Shown: positions 1-10,428 of the stretch, piece after piece
Position numbering within the stretch: position 1 is the first letter of the stretch
Layout: each line of letters starts with the position of its first letter
Assembly: GCA_007844125.1 (NCBI GenBank)
Contig: CM017567.1
Span: forward strand, 46,717,778-46,781,777
Length of the DNA: 64,000 nucleotides
DNA from: Sinonovacula constricta
Taxonomy: Eukaryota; Mollusca; Bivalvia; Cardiida; Solecurtidae
Direction: 5' to 3'
Program-made: the position numbers and the translations under genes
Notes under the pieces: generated by a model
Told to the model about the DNA's origin: nothing
The model's database searches: none
Seen by the model: only the letters and a program-made list of their open reading frames with translations

Positions 1-186
1 AAATTTGAAGCAGCCACAAAGTGAAGTTTTACAGGCATCTTACTATATTGAGTTGTCATCCGAGCTGCCATCTTTGTTTTGACGTCTGTCACAAAAGAAG
101 TCCCGTTCAAGGAAATGGCCGAGGTAATCCGACTACCTACATACATCCGCGCGATGATTCGTGAATTATCCGAGGTGTTCCGATTG
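1..186 (-). mobile_element. MITE-N copy 1 (cut by window edge)
   Basis: Reverse-orientation copy of the element seen whole at 6803-7184. It ends at 186 with the terminus whose reverse complement is CAATCGGAACACCTCGGATA. It shares the GTAGGTAGTCGGAT and GACGTCTGTCACAAAAG-type blocks. The other end lies left of base 1. It lies in an intron, or 3' flank, of the transporter gene. Confidence 0.8.
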
Positions 187-691
187 GACGAAAGAAAAAG
201 CTTACACTTTTTATGTCAAAATGTAGAACGTCATTCGTAAACAATGGAAGGCACGTTAGCAGCAGATAATAGCTCCAGTTGTTGGCAAAATGGGCGGAAA
301 AAATAGCCCAGGCCGGAAGTGACGTCATTATACTGCACCAAGGCGTCTTCATCGGCTAAAATGTGTAAATGTTTTAATAACATGCAAAAACATAAAGAGT
401 TAGACAAGTACAACACTTCAGCAATAAGAAACCCATTATTTTGCTCAGAAATATAGGAGCAATTTATTCAACATTTTATTTTGTAATAAGCAAGCGGAAC
501 TCCGCCTCACTATGACCCATTGTCACATTATATATCTACACTACATGTATGTTTAATTTCTGACACAGTCTATTTGTTTTGCATCCATAATTTAAAAAGA
601 TAAAAGGGAAATAACTAGGAAACATATTTTCAATAGAGCAACCTATATGCAAGTAGGTACCTAACCTTTTCTTTCTTGCTTTCTGCGTTAC
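187..691. other. Intron sequence, no exon seen
   Basis: Between the MITE-N fragment and transporter exon 6. I looked on the minus strand for the next SLC17 segment (TM7) and saw none. AT-rich, with no tandem repeat of note. Confidence 0.5.
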
Positions 692-805
692 CTCGCAACG
701 CCTTTGCCAACAGACGGCGCTCTACGATGGAGATTCTGGGATGTTCATCAGGGTTACTATACACTAGCCATTGCATAGCCAGAGTCAACAGGAGGGTTGA
801 TCCGC
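692..805 (-). CDS. SLC17-like exon 6 (TM6 and start of central loop)
   Basis: Acceptor TTTTTTTCAG precedes 805; donor GTAACG follows 692; 114 nt, phase 1 to phase 1. Encodes GSTLLLTLAMQWLVYSNPDE followed by HPRIS..ERRLLAKAL, which corresponds to TM6 and the S..HP.I...E..YI segment that opens the central cytosolic loop in SLC17 proteins. The next exon is not seen in 1-691 and should lie outside the window. Confidence 0.9.
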
Positions 806-2050
806 CTGAAAAAAATAATCCTTAATTGTTTGTTTATTTTCATCACAGTATTTTTCTCTTTAAATAAGACATACGTTAATCAGACATGCGGTACTTAAAA
901 TATATGGCTTTCAATATTTTCTACTAAATTATATGCGTAAAAGCAGTGATTTGAGAGCCAAGGATTGAGTTGCTCGTTGCCGAGTAGAGAGAGTCGCTGA
1001 TTTTTGCTCCTGCGCCTGTCACCTTGTGACTTGTCAGCATTTGTCTACGATCTTCTTCTTTGTAAAGAAAAAGCTGGACGTTGCACCGAAAACCGTAACT
1101 GTGTAGGCGTTATGTACGTATTTTAAAGTGGCATCCTATAGCTTGGACCATTTTGTTTTTCTCAAACAACAAAGTTATCTATTGCTAACGGAAAAAAATG
1201 CTGTTAAGTGATGTCCTACATATATATATGAAAAGTGAAGCACGACACACCAATCGTCATAACAGGTATGTTCTACCTAGCTGAGCCAAGCTGCACATTA
1301 AGCTATAGTTGAACTAAGAGAACCATGTGGCATCTTACTTTAAGGACCATCCGGGTAATCCTCTCACAAGTTGGTATCTATTTTTAGCAGAAATCCTAAT
1401 CTTGTTTATTTATAGATTTGGAAACAATGACCATATAAAGCGATATATTTCACGATTGTGTGCTGTCATACAATTGAGGTTGTGTTAAAAATCGCTTTTT
1501 TAAGACTTAAGTTTGAGTTATTTCAGATATATTTGACATTTATAAACAGTAACCCGCGAGGCCATTTTCAGGCAACAATAATTTATTTAGTGTACTGATT
1601 GAAAACAATATATGCAAACCGTCGGATATCATTTTTTAAGTAGTATTCAAAAATCATCTTTAAGGAGTCTAAAGTTTAAGAGTTAATGCCTAAATTGTGC
1701 TCAAAACTCAAACAGGAGTTAAGGTGTTCTTACACTACTAGTATTTAATAAAGGCACTGTGGGTACCACCTTTAAAGTACGTAAAAATCGTTACCGTGTA
1801 TATAGAAGACTGAGGCCCAGCCGTTATCGAATCCCACCACACACAGATACCCGGATGTCATGAGCCCTATCACCGTCCCCGTCAATTGGCCTAAAACAGG
1901 TACATCTGCCTTTTAAAATTCCTGGTAGTAAAGGAGAGACAATAACTCAATTGATCGATCTATCGACCGAGACTGATAGAGACAGAGATGAAAATGAGAG
2001 AAAGAGAGAGAGGGAGAGAGAGAGAGGGAGGGAGGGAGGGAGGAAGGGAG

Positions 2051-2101
<51 letters not shown>

Positions 2102-5100
2102 GGGGGAAAAGAGAGAGAGGGAGGCCGACTGACTGACAGACAGACAATAAGACAGACAGATACTAAAGCTGGCAGACAAAAACACAGACAGACAATAACA
2201 CACAGGGAAATGATAAAGCAGACAGACAATGACACAGACAGACAATAACACACAGGGAAATAATATAGCAGAGAGACAATAACACAGACAGACAATAACA
2301 GAGACAGACAATGACACTGACAGACAATAACACAGACAGAAATAACACAGACAGGTAAACTGGCAGAGAGAAACGACAGAAGGTAAGGCAGCAAAACCAG
2401 GATCAAATAGAGAGGCAGAAAATGGGGGAATATACAATGATTTCAAAAAAATAAACAGAGTGAATATAAAACTCGTAATGTTGGACGAACTTAGACAAGC
2501 ATAGAAATGGTTAAGTGATAACAAAGGAACCGGACTTTACCTATCCAATAAAGGGAGACAAATCTTGTCCTCTCAGTGGGCAATGACCAAACTCCAATCA
2601 GTGCCATCCAAGCTGGTGAACACGCCGCCTGGTAGAAGAAAAAAAATCAACACTTTGTTTTTCGATAAACACATACATTTTTCAGTTTGATGATTTTGCA
2701 TACTTTATGTACATAAATGTGTTACGGTAGCCTGATGTTTATCTGAAAATTTGCTGCAGAAGTACGAGGCCAGTCACATATCTGAGCTGACTTGTCCGCC
2801 TCACCACAGGCTTGCTGATAGGCCCCCAAAAATGACAAGATTCCGCCTTCGAAAGGATTCGAACCCACGTACAGAGGAGCTAAAGGATTGCAATCAAAGG
2901 TTCGAATCGCCTAAACAGGGGCGCACCCGGCGGGGCAATATAAATGTTCCTATAAAAACATTCACTTTTTTATTCAGACAATTGTATAGATTATAGGTAA
3001 CAACACACCATTTTCAATACTGCGTTCTGTGCAAATTAAACACATGTTGGCGTGTGCCCTTATGCGTATGATGCTGAATGAAGAGTTAAATGCGACTACA
3101 TGTATACATATTGAACGATTTACAGGTAATTTTTTGCATGTTCTCATGCCATAACAGTGTTGAATATGTCGTATAATAATAACTACATTTGCGTTAAAGG
3201 ATAGACTCAAATGTAAATAAAAGCAAATTTAAATGAAAACCAAGTCAATCACATGTGAGATTATAATCATTATATGGAATTCAACACCACATAAGCGATG
3301 CGATTTAAGTAAGAGCTAAGTATTGAACGGATAACCGAATACTCGGATATACTTGCGCGATTCTGTATAAAATATTGGATATTCGAATACTCGGTATGTA
3401 TTTTTCTGTTATGGATTCAAGTGCATGTTGAAAAACATAATTTATATCAATATGAATGTAAAGCACAATTTAAATAAAAACACACACCAAAGAAGCGCCT
3501 ATGATGACACGCGTTGCTACTACGAAATATGCATGAGTTCTCGCGAGAACTGGCGTGAGGATAGTAACAACAGCCGAGACTAAGAACGTTATCGAGAGCA
3601 CGTGCTTCCCGCCATAAATACTGGCCAGCCAACCAAATGGGATCAATGTGCACATGTACCCGTAGTAAAAGGCAGACAAAATGGCCGACTGGGTTCCAAT
3701 GTCCCAGTCAAATTCACCGATCTGAAACATCAAAACAAAAAACAACAATTAAAGCAAAAAATGTGTCAAGTCAATTTTGCACTTAATGCACTTGTTTTGA
3801 AAGAAAAGTGTAAACTGTTTTTATCCATATTTATATGTATAACTATACTTTAAGTTGTAAGCAAAAATAAATATATAACAGGCTAACCATTCTGGATTCT
3901 TGTTTTTTGTCATATATTTGGATATAAATATATAACAGCTTTTATAATATGCTCAAACGTGTTACTTACAAAAGTCAGCTTTAAATGTGGATCTACGTTT
4001 TAAACCAACTGTCCACGATGACTAAAATAGACTATCGCACAATCGACCCAATAACACAAAGCCTTTTAAAATCGACATTTGAAACACGCTAAGTGTAGAA
4101 GGAGTGGGTGGGGTAGGGAGGAAGTTATATGAAAACGTTCTGAGTTTCCGGAGGCGGTGGGGGTGGGGGGGGGGATATTTAAATCATGGGATGGGGATGG
4201 GAAAACGTTTTTGATGTTTCCGAAAAGGGGAAATTAAAAACTTATTGACGTTTCTGGTGGGAAACTTACAAAAAGAGCATGAACTAGTAAAACCGGAGCG
4301 CTCGTAGAAGTTGTGGAACTATAATTACAGCTGCTTTTATCGCGAATGCAGAGGGCCAATTTACATGCATTGAAATGACGATAACTATAAATATTTATCA
4401 ACAATGAAATAGTTTTCTATATTATATACAAATAATGTGCTCCTGTTTAATGAAATATTTGGATATGAATTAAGTGGACATTTTTCACATGCATATATGT
4501 ATATATATTTACACACACACATGCACACAATCTCAGAAAGGCTACACATTTCGACACACGCGCCCGCATTCACAAACACGCGTTCATGACCAAACACACC
4601 TGCGCGCGTACACGCTCAAACGCATGCAGTCACCAACAGGCACAAAGATCTAGATTGAAACACACACACACACATACACACACGCATTTGACGAAATTAT
4701 GATAAAGTTAATGGATCTAGAAACACCATTAGCGACTCCATAATAAAAAGCAAGAATATAAATCTAATTATACATTGTGTTATCTTACTGTTTTCAATTG
4801 ATCGTACATATTGTTCGCTGAATCTCTTTGTGACGTCATGTTGGCGATATATCCACCTTCTGAACGCGCCGTATTGCTTGGCGTAAAGTTTGTCACGTTG
4901 ATGACTTGCACATGCTCATACATAGAAGCGCTACTCATGGCGTCGTGAGAATAATCCGAGGACGTCACATTTGACGTCACATTTGTGAAGATGTTGGAAT
5001 CTGAGCCCACCATGCAGACGATGACGATGCTTATATTGACTTGAAGGACATTTTTCAACGTGCCTACGATGAGCCCCATATATCCAATAATCCAGCGGTA

Positions 5101-6459
5101 TGAACAGCAGGGAGATCTTTCTGATACGTCATTGTTGACGTCATCTTCTCGTGCGACAGGGTTGTGATTTTGTACATTATCTGCAAAACAGATTTAAAAA
5201 CAAAAACTAAATTACAATTAAATTATGTATTATAAGATTAAGCAGATAATTACAACATTTAAAGGATAATGATACTTAGATTTTAAGCATAATTATTTTA
5301 AAGACTCTAGATGACATACTGGCATCGTCTGCTTGACTTATTCTCGCGGTCCATCTTATAACATTTGTAATAGGGACAATGATGCAGCAGGCAACAAGAT
5401 GAATTCTTATGGACCGTCTTGTAAATAATTATGTAAAAAGAACGGAGTTAGTGCTTTAAACGGGTTGACTGAGGCTGGAGACACGCAATTCTTACACGTC
5501 GAATTGCAGAAAAGATATCGCAGTTATCCCCCTTTGGGATATTTGTTTAAAAATATTTTTTTGGTAATTTAGATTTTTAATTATTAATTTTTATCATAGT
5601 GTTTATTCGATAGTATAAGTCTATGAAATATAAGTTGATATAATGATAAACAAATGATAAAAACCGTCATATGGATGGGACCACAATTTCCAAAACTTAG
5701 TGAGCCTACTCACTGTACTTGAACTTTACCGTAAATATAACAAAAGTCGATTTTAACATTTACGCGCCCTTTAAAGGTGGTATCCGACAGTTTGTCAATA
5801 TAAAATACATGCAACATTATCTTATTTTAATACCGGGGAATGTGGGCATATTTTATGCATTGACCCATACTGTAGTCTCAATAAAGACGACCTTGTACAC
5901 AAACTATATTGAAAATGCAAAAGAATCACTCTAAATGTTCATTCTTTCCAACTCTATAAAAAGCGCGATAGTCTCTGCTTAAAATAGATATCGACGTCAG
6001 AGTGGATAACCCGGATGACTATATAGCGTAATCGGTAAAGTAAATGGTCACGTTGTTTTCTAAGTTAAATAAAAGCTATCTCTGCAGCGTGGCTTGAATA
6101 GAAAACACCGGTTTGCAGGGATGAGTGGTGGTTTATGGTTGACTGTTTATATAACTCTAGGGCATAAATAAACAACATTTTGCAGGACCTTTTTAGGTAA
6201 CAATGACTTATTTGGTTATTTGAGAAAAAAATGTTTAGAGTCCAAACTGTCGGATACTAACTTTAATTGAGCTTTGGAGTACCCATGCGTGATTTGGTTT
6301 TATCTACCATCGCCTTATACCATATAGATGTTTGGCGAGAGCACCTTTAAACCCTGGTTACATAACAGAAGAGAACAGGCTATAATTCTCACCCTGAAGC
6401 AGGTGCCCGTTTACACCTCCGTTTATTTCGACTTCCGTTTCTGGTGAGGCAGATCCCAT
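692..6459 (-). CDS. SLC17-family transporter, six 5' coding exons, 3' end beyond left edge
   Basis: Predicted polytopic anion or organic-acid transporter of the major facilitator superfamily (SLC17: sialin, vesicular glutamate transporters, phosphate transporters). Joining six minus-strand exons (6459-6393, 5180-4789, 3721-3488, 2628-2541, 1890-1795, 805-692) gives 991 nt, 330 open codons plus one base, with GT-AG introns and matching phases throughout. Family landmarks in order: TM1 ending in VNIS..IVCMV; a long N-glycosylation-rich lumenal loop; FDWD..TQ at the start of TM2; YYGY...P.GWLA..YGGK; TRVI.G in TM4; PTERTRFVSLYW before TM5; GQLTGTVIG; GFDNGWASVFYIHG; and HPRIS..ERR after TM6. Family members are usually about 480-580 residues, so TM7-12 should lie left of base 1. 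Introns hold mobile elements, including two MITE-T copies. Family assignment is firm; the exact orthologue and substrate are not determined. Confidence 0.9.
1123..1639 (-). mobile_element. MITE-T copy 1 (intron 5 of transporter)
   Basis: About 517 bp bounded by TTAA at both ends. The left terminus reads AAGTGGCATCCTATAG and the right GCAAACCGTCGGATATCA, both degenerate versions of the family inverted repeat AGGTGGTATCCGACAG. The interior shares the family blocks 'gagcc.cgctgca', 'aaccatgtgg' and 'tatctatttttagcag'. Confidence 0.75.
1750..1775. mobile_element. Solo MITE-T terminus
   Basis: Reads CACTGTGGGTACCACCTTTAA, a near-copy of the MITE-T right end with its TTAA, without the rest of the element. 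It sits 20 bp from the exon 5 splice donor. Confidence 0.5.
1795..1890 (-). CDS. SLC17-like exon 5 (TM5 region)
   Basis: Acceptor TGTTTTAG precedes 1890; donor GTAACG follows 1795; 96 nt, phase 1 to phase 1. Encodes QLTGTVIGLMTSGYLC then VVGFDNGWASVFYIH, matching the family stretch AQLGTVI..P.SG.L.....GWPSVFYI.G. A short remnant of a MITE-T terminus sits about 20 bp past the donor site. Confidence 0.92.
1994..2124. repeat. (GA)n / (GAGG)n purine tract
   Basis: Purine-only tract of about 130 bp, mostly GA with GGGA interruptions, in intron 4 of the transporter. It generates spurious Ser/Leu-rich and Arg/Glu-rich ORFs on both strands. Confidence 0.95.
2131..2347. repeat. ACAGACAATAAC-type minisatellite
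   Basis: Degenerate repeats of the kind CAGACAGACAATAACACA, including units with GGGAAAT interruptions, directly follow the GA tract in transporter intron 4. Confidence 0.85.
2541..2628 (-). CDS. SLC17-like exon 4 (end TM4, loop, start TM5)
   Basis: Acceptor TTCTACCAG precedes 2628; donor GTAAAG follows 2541; 88 nt, phase 0 to phase 1. Encodes AACSPAWMALIGVW then SLPTERTRFVSLYWI, matching the family pattern PA....W..W.PP.ER.R......G. It is too short to stand out as an open reading frame and is recognised by homology and phase. Confidence 0.9.
2629..3487. other. Transporter intron 3, no other feature
   Basis: 859-bp intron between exons 4 and 3. AT-rich; I see no recognisable repeat or exon. 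A tRNA-like string around 2860-2930 is not convincing. Confidence 0.6.
3488..3721 (-). CDS. SLC17-like exon 3 (TM2-TM4)
   Basis: Acceptor TGTTTCAG precedes 3721; donor GTGTGT follows 3488; 234 nt, phase 0 at both ends. Encodes residues 154-231: IGEFDWD, TM2 with AFYYGYMCTLIPFGWLASIY, the short GGK turn, TM3 (LSITFLVSAVVTILTP) and TM4 with TRVIIGAS. The FDWD..TQ and GGK motifs match SLC17 members closely. The arginine of TM4 is present (R224), but the glutamate usual seven residues on is leucine 231. Confidence 0.93.
3722..4788. other. Transporter intron 2 with CA-rich stretch
   Basis: 1067-bp intron between exons 3 and 2. It contains G-rich runs at 4100-4190 and CA-rich microsatellite DNA at about 4509-4690. 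No coding signal. Confidence 0.65.
4789..5180 (-). CDS. SLC17-like exon 2 (N-tail, TM1, glycosylated loop)
   Basis: Acceptor TTTTGCAG directly precedes 5180; donor GTAAGA follows at 4788. Encodes residues 23-153: a charged cytosolic tail, TM1 at about 52-80 (RWIIGYMGLIVG onward to NISIVIVCMV), then a long polar loop with about five N-X-S/T sequons (NVT, NVT, NVT, NFT, NMT). A long glycosylated TM1-TM2 loop is typical of SLC17 proteins. The position normally held by a conserved arginine in TM1 (LRVNLS in sialin-like proteins) is glutamine 69 here (LQVNIS). Confidence 0.88.
5771..6266 (+). mobile_element. MITE-T copy 2, complete (intron 1 of transporter)
   Basis: Best reference copy, 496 bp. 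TTAA followed by AGGTGGTATCCGACAGTTTG at the left; right end CAAACTGTCGGATACTAACT then TTAA. No coding capacity. Interior landmarks shared by other copies: GATATCGACGTCAGAG, ACCCGGATGACT, a CACGTG-like box before TTTTCTAAG, TAGCTATCTCTGCAGCGTGG, and CATTTTGCAGGACC near the right end. Confidence 0.9.
6393..6459 (-). CDS. SLC17-like exon 1 (start codon, cytosolic N-terminus)
   Basis: Encodes 22 residues from ATG at 6459-6457: MGSASPETEVEINGGVNGHL then LQ, acidic and cytosolic as expected for the N-tail. The exon ends in G with donor GTGAGA at 6392-6387 (phase 1). A second splice signal, TATTGCAG, lies upstream at about 6515-6508, so the 5' UTR may start at 6507 after a non-coding exon. The start is chosen because it joins in frame to exon 2. 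Chance occurrence of this ATG is the main uncertainty. Confidence 0.72.
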
Positions 6460-6802
6460 TCTAGCTTCCAGCAGATGAAATAACTAAAAGTTGCCGCAAC
6501 TATCTACCTGCAATATACAAACAAATAACAAGATTTTTTTCTTACCAGTCTCCATATCTATGCACACATACTACAGTGAACTATATTTTAGAACTCAATA
6601 GATAGATGATTGCAATTAGACAGAGTAAATGTGCAAATATATGCATATTTTATCAGATGTGTGTAATGGAAAATGTGTCGACAAATATGTAAAAGAGTAA
6701 ATAAAATTGTAAATAAAGGATGTATGATATAAATCATATATCGGAATTCATCATCGCATCTAGAAAGTTGAAGAAAAGATTAATAATCACCTATACCTAT
6801 AA

Positions 6803-7184
6803 CAATCGGAACACCTCGGATAATTCACAAATAATGTCTGTAGGTAGTCGGATCACCTCGGCCATTTCCCTAATGGGACTGCTTTTGTGACAGACGTCAA
6901 AACAGAGATGGCAGATCGGATGACAGCTCACTAGAGGATGAAGTCTGTAAAACTTCAATTTGCGGCGGCTTTTAAAATCATCCAAGTTTAATTTATCCAG
7001 CGCAGAAGACATGCAGCTGTCAAACGAAGCCATTGTTCATTTTTTGTGCGAACTACATTTTATGCATATCCTCCTTCCGACTTCCGGCGAACAAAACGAT
7101 CGTGATTTCAGTAAGTATCATTGCACCAGATACGTCCGAGGGATGATTGTCCCGAGGACGGAATTACCCGAGGAGTTCAGATTG
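6803..7184 (+). mobile_element. MITE-N copy 2, complete with 9-bp target duplication
   Basis: 382-bp non-coding element with terminal inverted repeats: left CAATCGGAACACCTCGGATA, right end reverse-complementing to CAATCTGAACTCCTCGGGTA (about 21 of 24 positions agree). It is flanked on both sides by a perfect 9-bp direct repeat, TACCTATAA (6794-6802 and 7185-7193). It lies just upstream of the transporter's first exons. Superfamily not determined; 9-bp duplications are usual for Mutator-like and Merlin-like transposons. Confidence 0.9.
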
Positions 7185-7465
7185 TACCTATAAAAGGCTA
7201 TTGTATTTCAACATCTAGCCCCTGCTATGTCGAATATGGACCATAATTGCGGCATAGACTTGTACTGCAGTTTTAGTAAAGGCTTTTTTAAAAAACAATA
7301 CCTCAGTTGTTACACATTACAAATCTTTTCAGGTAACAATATTTTATTGGATTGCATGACCAACAATGGTGTAAACAGCCGGCTACCACCATTAAATGAA
7401 TGCGTAACTATCGAGTCAGCCCGTGATTTGTTTATGACTGACATATACATGTATACAGGAAGTTT

Positions 7466-7770
7466 GCTGTTTATTGGGTTTATCGTCTCACCAACAGTAT
7501 TTCAGTTATGTGGAGACGGTGTCCATTTGAAGCAGATATAGTGCTGCTCTCACTGAGTATAGCATGCCGTGAACACCTGGCATGATACCAGACCCAGTCA
7601 CATAATCCTTACACCGGGCCAACCAGTGTACCTTTTATATTTGCTTGAGCGTTAGCAAGAGAGCTATGCCACTACCATTTTAACGACTTTGGCCTGTCGC
7701 GGCCCGGCATCGAACCTGTTACCTCCCGTAACTGCAGCCGACGCTCTACCGATTGCGCTACCAGGCCCGG
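7466..7770 (-). mobile_element. SINE-1 copy (tRNA-derived)
   Basis: On the minus strand it begins with a tRNA-like head (A box within GGTAGCGCAATCGG, B box near GGTTCGATGCC). It runs through a body with CAGGTGTTCACGGCATGC and ACCGTCTCCA, and ends in ...ACGATAAACCCAATAAA. The same unit recurs at 16040, 19011, 26623 and 41377. Internal pol III boxes make this a SINE, not a functional tRNA. Confidence 0.85.
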
Positions 7771-8237
7771 TATATACAGTAAGTATATCAGCGAATAGAT
7801 ATCACAAGATACACTAGGTTGTTTGGCTCAATTAAAACATGCAAAACTAATTGAAAAACGTCGCAACTCTTTTGATTTTCTTTAAATAAATACAACACAG
7901 TTTTTAATCACACCATGTATAGGCCTACATATTTTCTGGTGGACAGAAAGGCAATATTTAACTCCAATTTTATGACCTCTAACTAAATTAAACATACATG
8001 ATGAATTAGCATTAACATACGGAGCTCTAGTAGTTATCGTTCAAACCGTGCATATGAATAGATAAAGGTAATTGGAACACGTACAATACAACACTAACCT
8101 TATAAAGAAATTAAAGTTTTGAACCTATGTACATTAAGATTGTCTTTTCTTATGTTAAAAAATATCAATAAGGTTTTTTGTGATTTCGAAACTTTATTTC
8201 TTGTTTTCATCTGATGACACATACAAAAATACAGCTA

Positions 8238-8460
8238 TGCTCGCTGCCGAGCGGTTAACAGACCCATCCCTTCGTCGTGCGGGTTTGAGTCCTGGTCCGG
8301 CGAGTACTTTCATGTGGGGATGGTCATTCATCTGACCTGCGATGCCCCGGTGGTTCTACAAAAATACAAGTCGAGGGGGTCTTTCCTTCCATCAACCGAT
8401 TAGGTAGACATCGCCGATATGACCATCATGGTGTCGGCGCGGTGTAACAAAAACAACAAC
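8238..8460 (+). mobile_element. SINE-3 copy (tRNA-like head)
   Basis: Head GCCGAGCGGTTAACAGACCC and GTGCGGGTTTGAGTCC resemble the A and B boxes of a Ser/Leu-type tRNA. The body ends in GTGTCGGCGCGGTGTAAC followed by an (AAAACAAC) tail. Related copies: 9205 (tail only) and 55820. Confidence 0.7.
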
Positions 8461-8832
8461 ATGAAACACAATAAAAATGCACCAAACAACAATAAAAATA
8501 CAAATAGAAACTGCTCACCTGTTCACAACAAATACAAATGGGGACAAACAATGAAGTATCGTTACTCTTATCTTACGGATCTAAAGCCAAATTTGACCTT
8601 CATTTTGAAGATTTACAGCTTTACTATTATGTGTATGTTTATGTATAAATCTAAACATATACAAACGTATGCCACGTGTACTTGTTCAACCTATTTCCGT
8701 GTACACTCATTCTGCATATGAGGACGGGGTTTGATAACGTTTATCGTTACATGACCAGATTCGACAATATTCTTTACCTTTTGTCTTCTCTGTTAAAAGT
8801 AGTATTAAAATTATTTTATTTGTTTTAAGGGC

Positions 8833-9183
8833 TTATAGGTGGTATCCGACAGTTTGCCATTATAAAATACATATAAAAATATCAAACCACTGCTTTGCGT
8901 AATTTGGGCATATTTTTATAAATATATACATGCACTATGGTCTAAATAAAAACGATTTTGAACACACTGATTTGTAACACAGACTTATCGGGAAATAAAT
9001 CACTCTGTTTCAAACTGTATAAAAAGCTCGATAGTGGTCTCTCTAAAAATAGATATCGACGTCAGAGCGGATTACCCGGATGACTCTATAACGTGATCTC
9101 AAAAGTGAGTGATCACGCGGTTTTCTGAGTTTAAAAATAGCTATCTCTGCAGAGGGGCTCGGATACCAAACTACCACCTTTAA
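8833..9183 (+). mobile_element. MITE-T copy 3, internally deleted
   Basis: The left terminus AGGTGGTATCCGACAG begins at TTAT, a mutated TTAA. It continues as copy 2 does but loses the right third, jumping to CCAAACTACCACC and TTAA at 9180-9183. Confidence 0.85.
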
Positions 9184-9204
9184 AGTGAGCTTTCGCTCAC
9201 ACGT

Positions 9205-9310
9205 TGGTTTCTATATTTGTGTGGTCTTCCACCGTCAATTAGGCCTATTAGCTAGACGTTTCCAGCTAGGCCATAATTGCGATGGTGTGATGTAACAAAA
9301 AACAAACAAA
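9205..9310 (+). mobile_element. SINE-3 tail fragment
   Basis: Shares the closing block GATGGTGTGATGTAAC plus an AAAACAAAC tail with SINE-3. The head is absent. Confidence 0.5.
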
Positions 9311-9381
9311 CTTCTTAAGCAATAAAAGGGTTCTGCTGCCAATGTTTTCATCTCCGTTTCAGTTTTAACAGGTCTGTGGCA

Positions 9382-9605
9382 GGGGCGGATCTAGAAAATC
9401 TTGGTGGAGTTTGCGGGTTATGAATCAATATCCATTCAGCTTTATGACAGTAAATACTATATATATATATACACACAGTAAGGGGCCCTAACTTCGACCT
9501 AAGCAGTCAAAAGACAAAATTTACTTTAAAATTTTAGTATTTTAAGCTTTCATGTAAGTGTTTTCCCAACTAGTTAACCTGGTTAGGGGGATGCATTCAA
9601 CCGGA
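9382..9605 (+). mobile_element. hAT-like element fragment (family of 42478)
   Basis: Starts with CAGGGGCGGATCTAGAAA, a hAT-like terminus. It then matches, in reverse, the element at 42478-42734 (blocks AGTAAATACTATATAT, CCTAAGCAGTCAA and TTAGTATTTTAAGCTT). The far end is not recognisable. Confidence 0.7.
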
Positions 9606-9793
9606 GTCTTTCAGTTTTGATATTTGTCAAATATTGTTCAACTGTGTTATAACCTGGTGCATATTGTACGTCATGGTTAAAAATACTTGACATCATAGAA
9701 CCTGGTCTCAGGTCGGGCACAAAGATAGGCCCCATTGCTGTTGTGTTCATCAGTCGGCTGTGTCATATACTTCCTGCTTGTCTGTTTATTGGA

Positions 9794-9885
9794 TTTATGC
9801 AGAAATTATACATAAATTCCCAGATAGCGTGGGAAATAGTGTTCAATGCATTTGATATAGGTAAACTGTCGGATGCCACCTTTAA
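9794..9885 (-). mobile_element. MITE-T terminal fragment
   Basis: Last roughly 90 bp of the family in minus orientation: TGCAGAAATTATAC..., TAAACTGTCGGATGCCACC and TTAA (9882-9885). It abuts the LINE. Confidence 0.75.
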
Positions 9886-9928
9886 ACGAGGAGGGAAAAA
9901 TAATTTTTAGTTCGAACCCACCGGCTGA

Positions 9929-10375
9929 CATCCAATATCTGTCATCACATCCAATCGGCACCCGACAGCGAGGGCAAGTCCAGGGACAAGCATTAGAGAC
10001 TTTGTTTGGCAACGCGAGTCGACTTATAATAACTCACAGCTGAACACAGATGACGATTTCAACCAATATGCGATTAAACATACAAAACGATACTATGTAG
10101 GCGGCTTTAAGAAGTCCATCAGTGAAAGTTTAATCGTCCAATACACGAGAGACAGAGGCGTCAAGGTAACAGCTATCTCCGTATTTAGACCAAAACACTT
10201 AGAGACAGCCATTATACGAATAAATGCTGAGCCGGACAAGTCCGATGAAATGATCTGCGACGGGTTTTGGCCTACTGACTTAATTTGTCGGCCATGGGTC
10301 AACAAGAGACGCTTCCGCAACAGGCCTCGTGCCGCACATGAAACACATTATAAATCTTCATGGGAAGAACACTAA
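9929..10375 (+). pseudogene. LINE ORF1 C-terminal fragment
   Basis: Open frame of about 148 codons ending at TAA 10373-10375, with no start codon of its own. It carries KRYYVGGFKKSISE, VTAISVFRP and FWPTDLICRPWV, a pattern typical of ORF1 proteins of APE-type non-LTR retrotransposons in invertebrates (RNA-binding-like domain followed by a W/C-containing tail). It sits in the right order and on the same strand just upstream of the endonuclease and RT remnants. Confidence 0.7.
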
Positions 10376-10428
10376 GGATCCAGTTATATATTACTGTACT
10401 GTCATTACTGGCTTATAACATTCCTTCA

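Noticed and set aside
1913..2524. 203-codon minus-strand Ser/Leu/Cys-rich ORF
   Set aside because: Reads across the GA tract and the ACAGACAATAAC minisatellite inside a transporter intron.
2860..2935. SINE or tRNA-like string in transporter intron 3
   Set aside because: Two B-box-like GGTTCGAA strings but no A box or family partner in the window.
4789..5079. Start codon of the transporter at M57 (5079)
   Set aside because: The frame continues upstream in phase to the acceptor at 5180 and joins an acidic N-tail exon; M57 lies within TM1.
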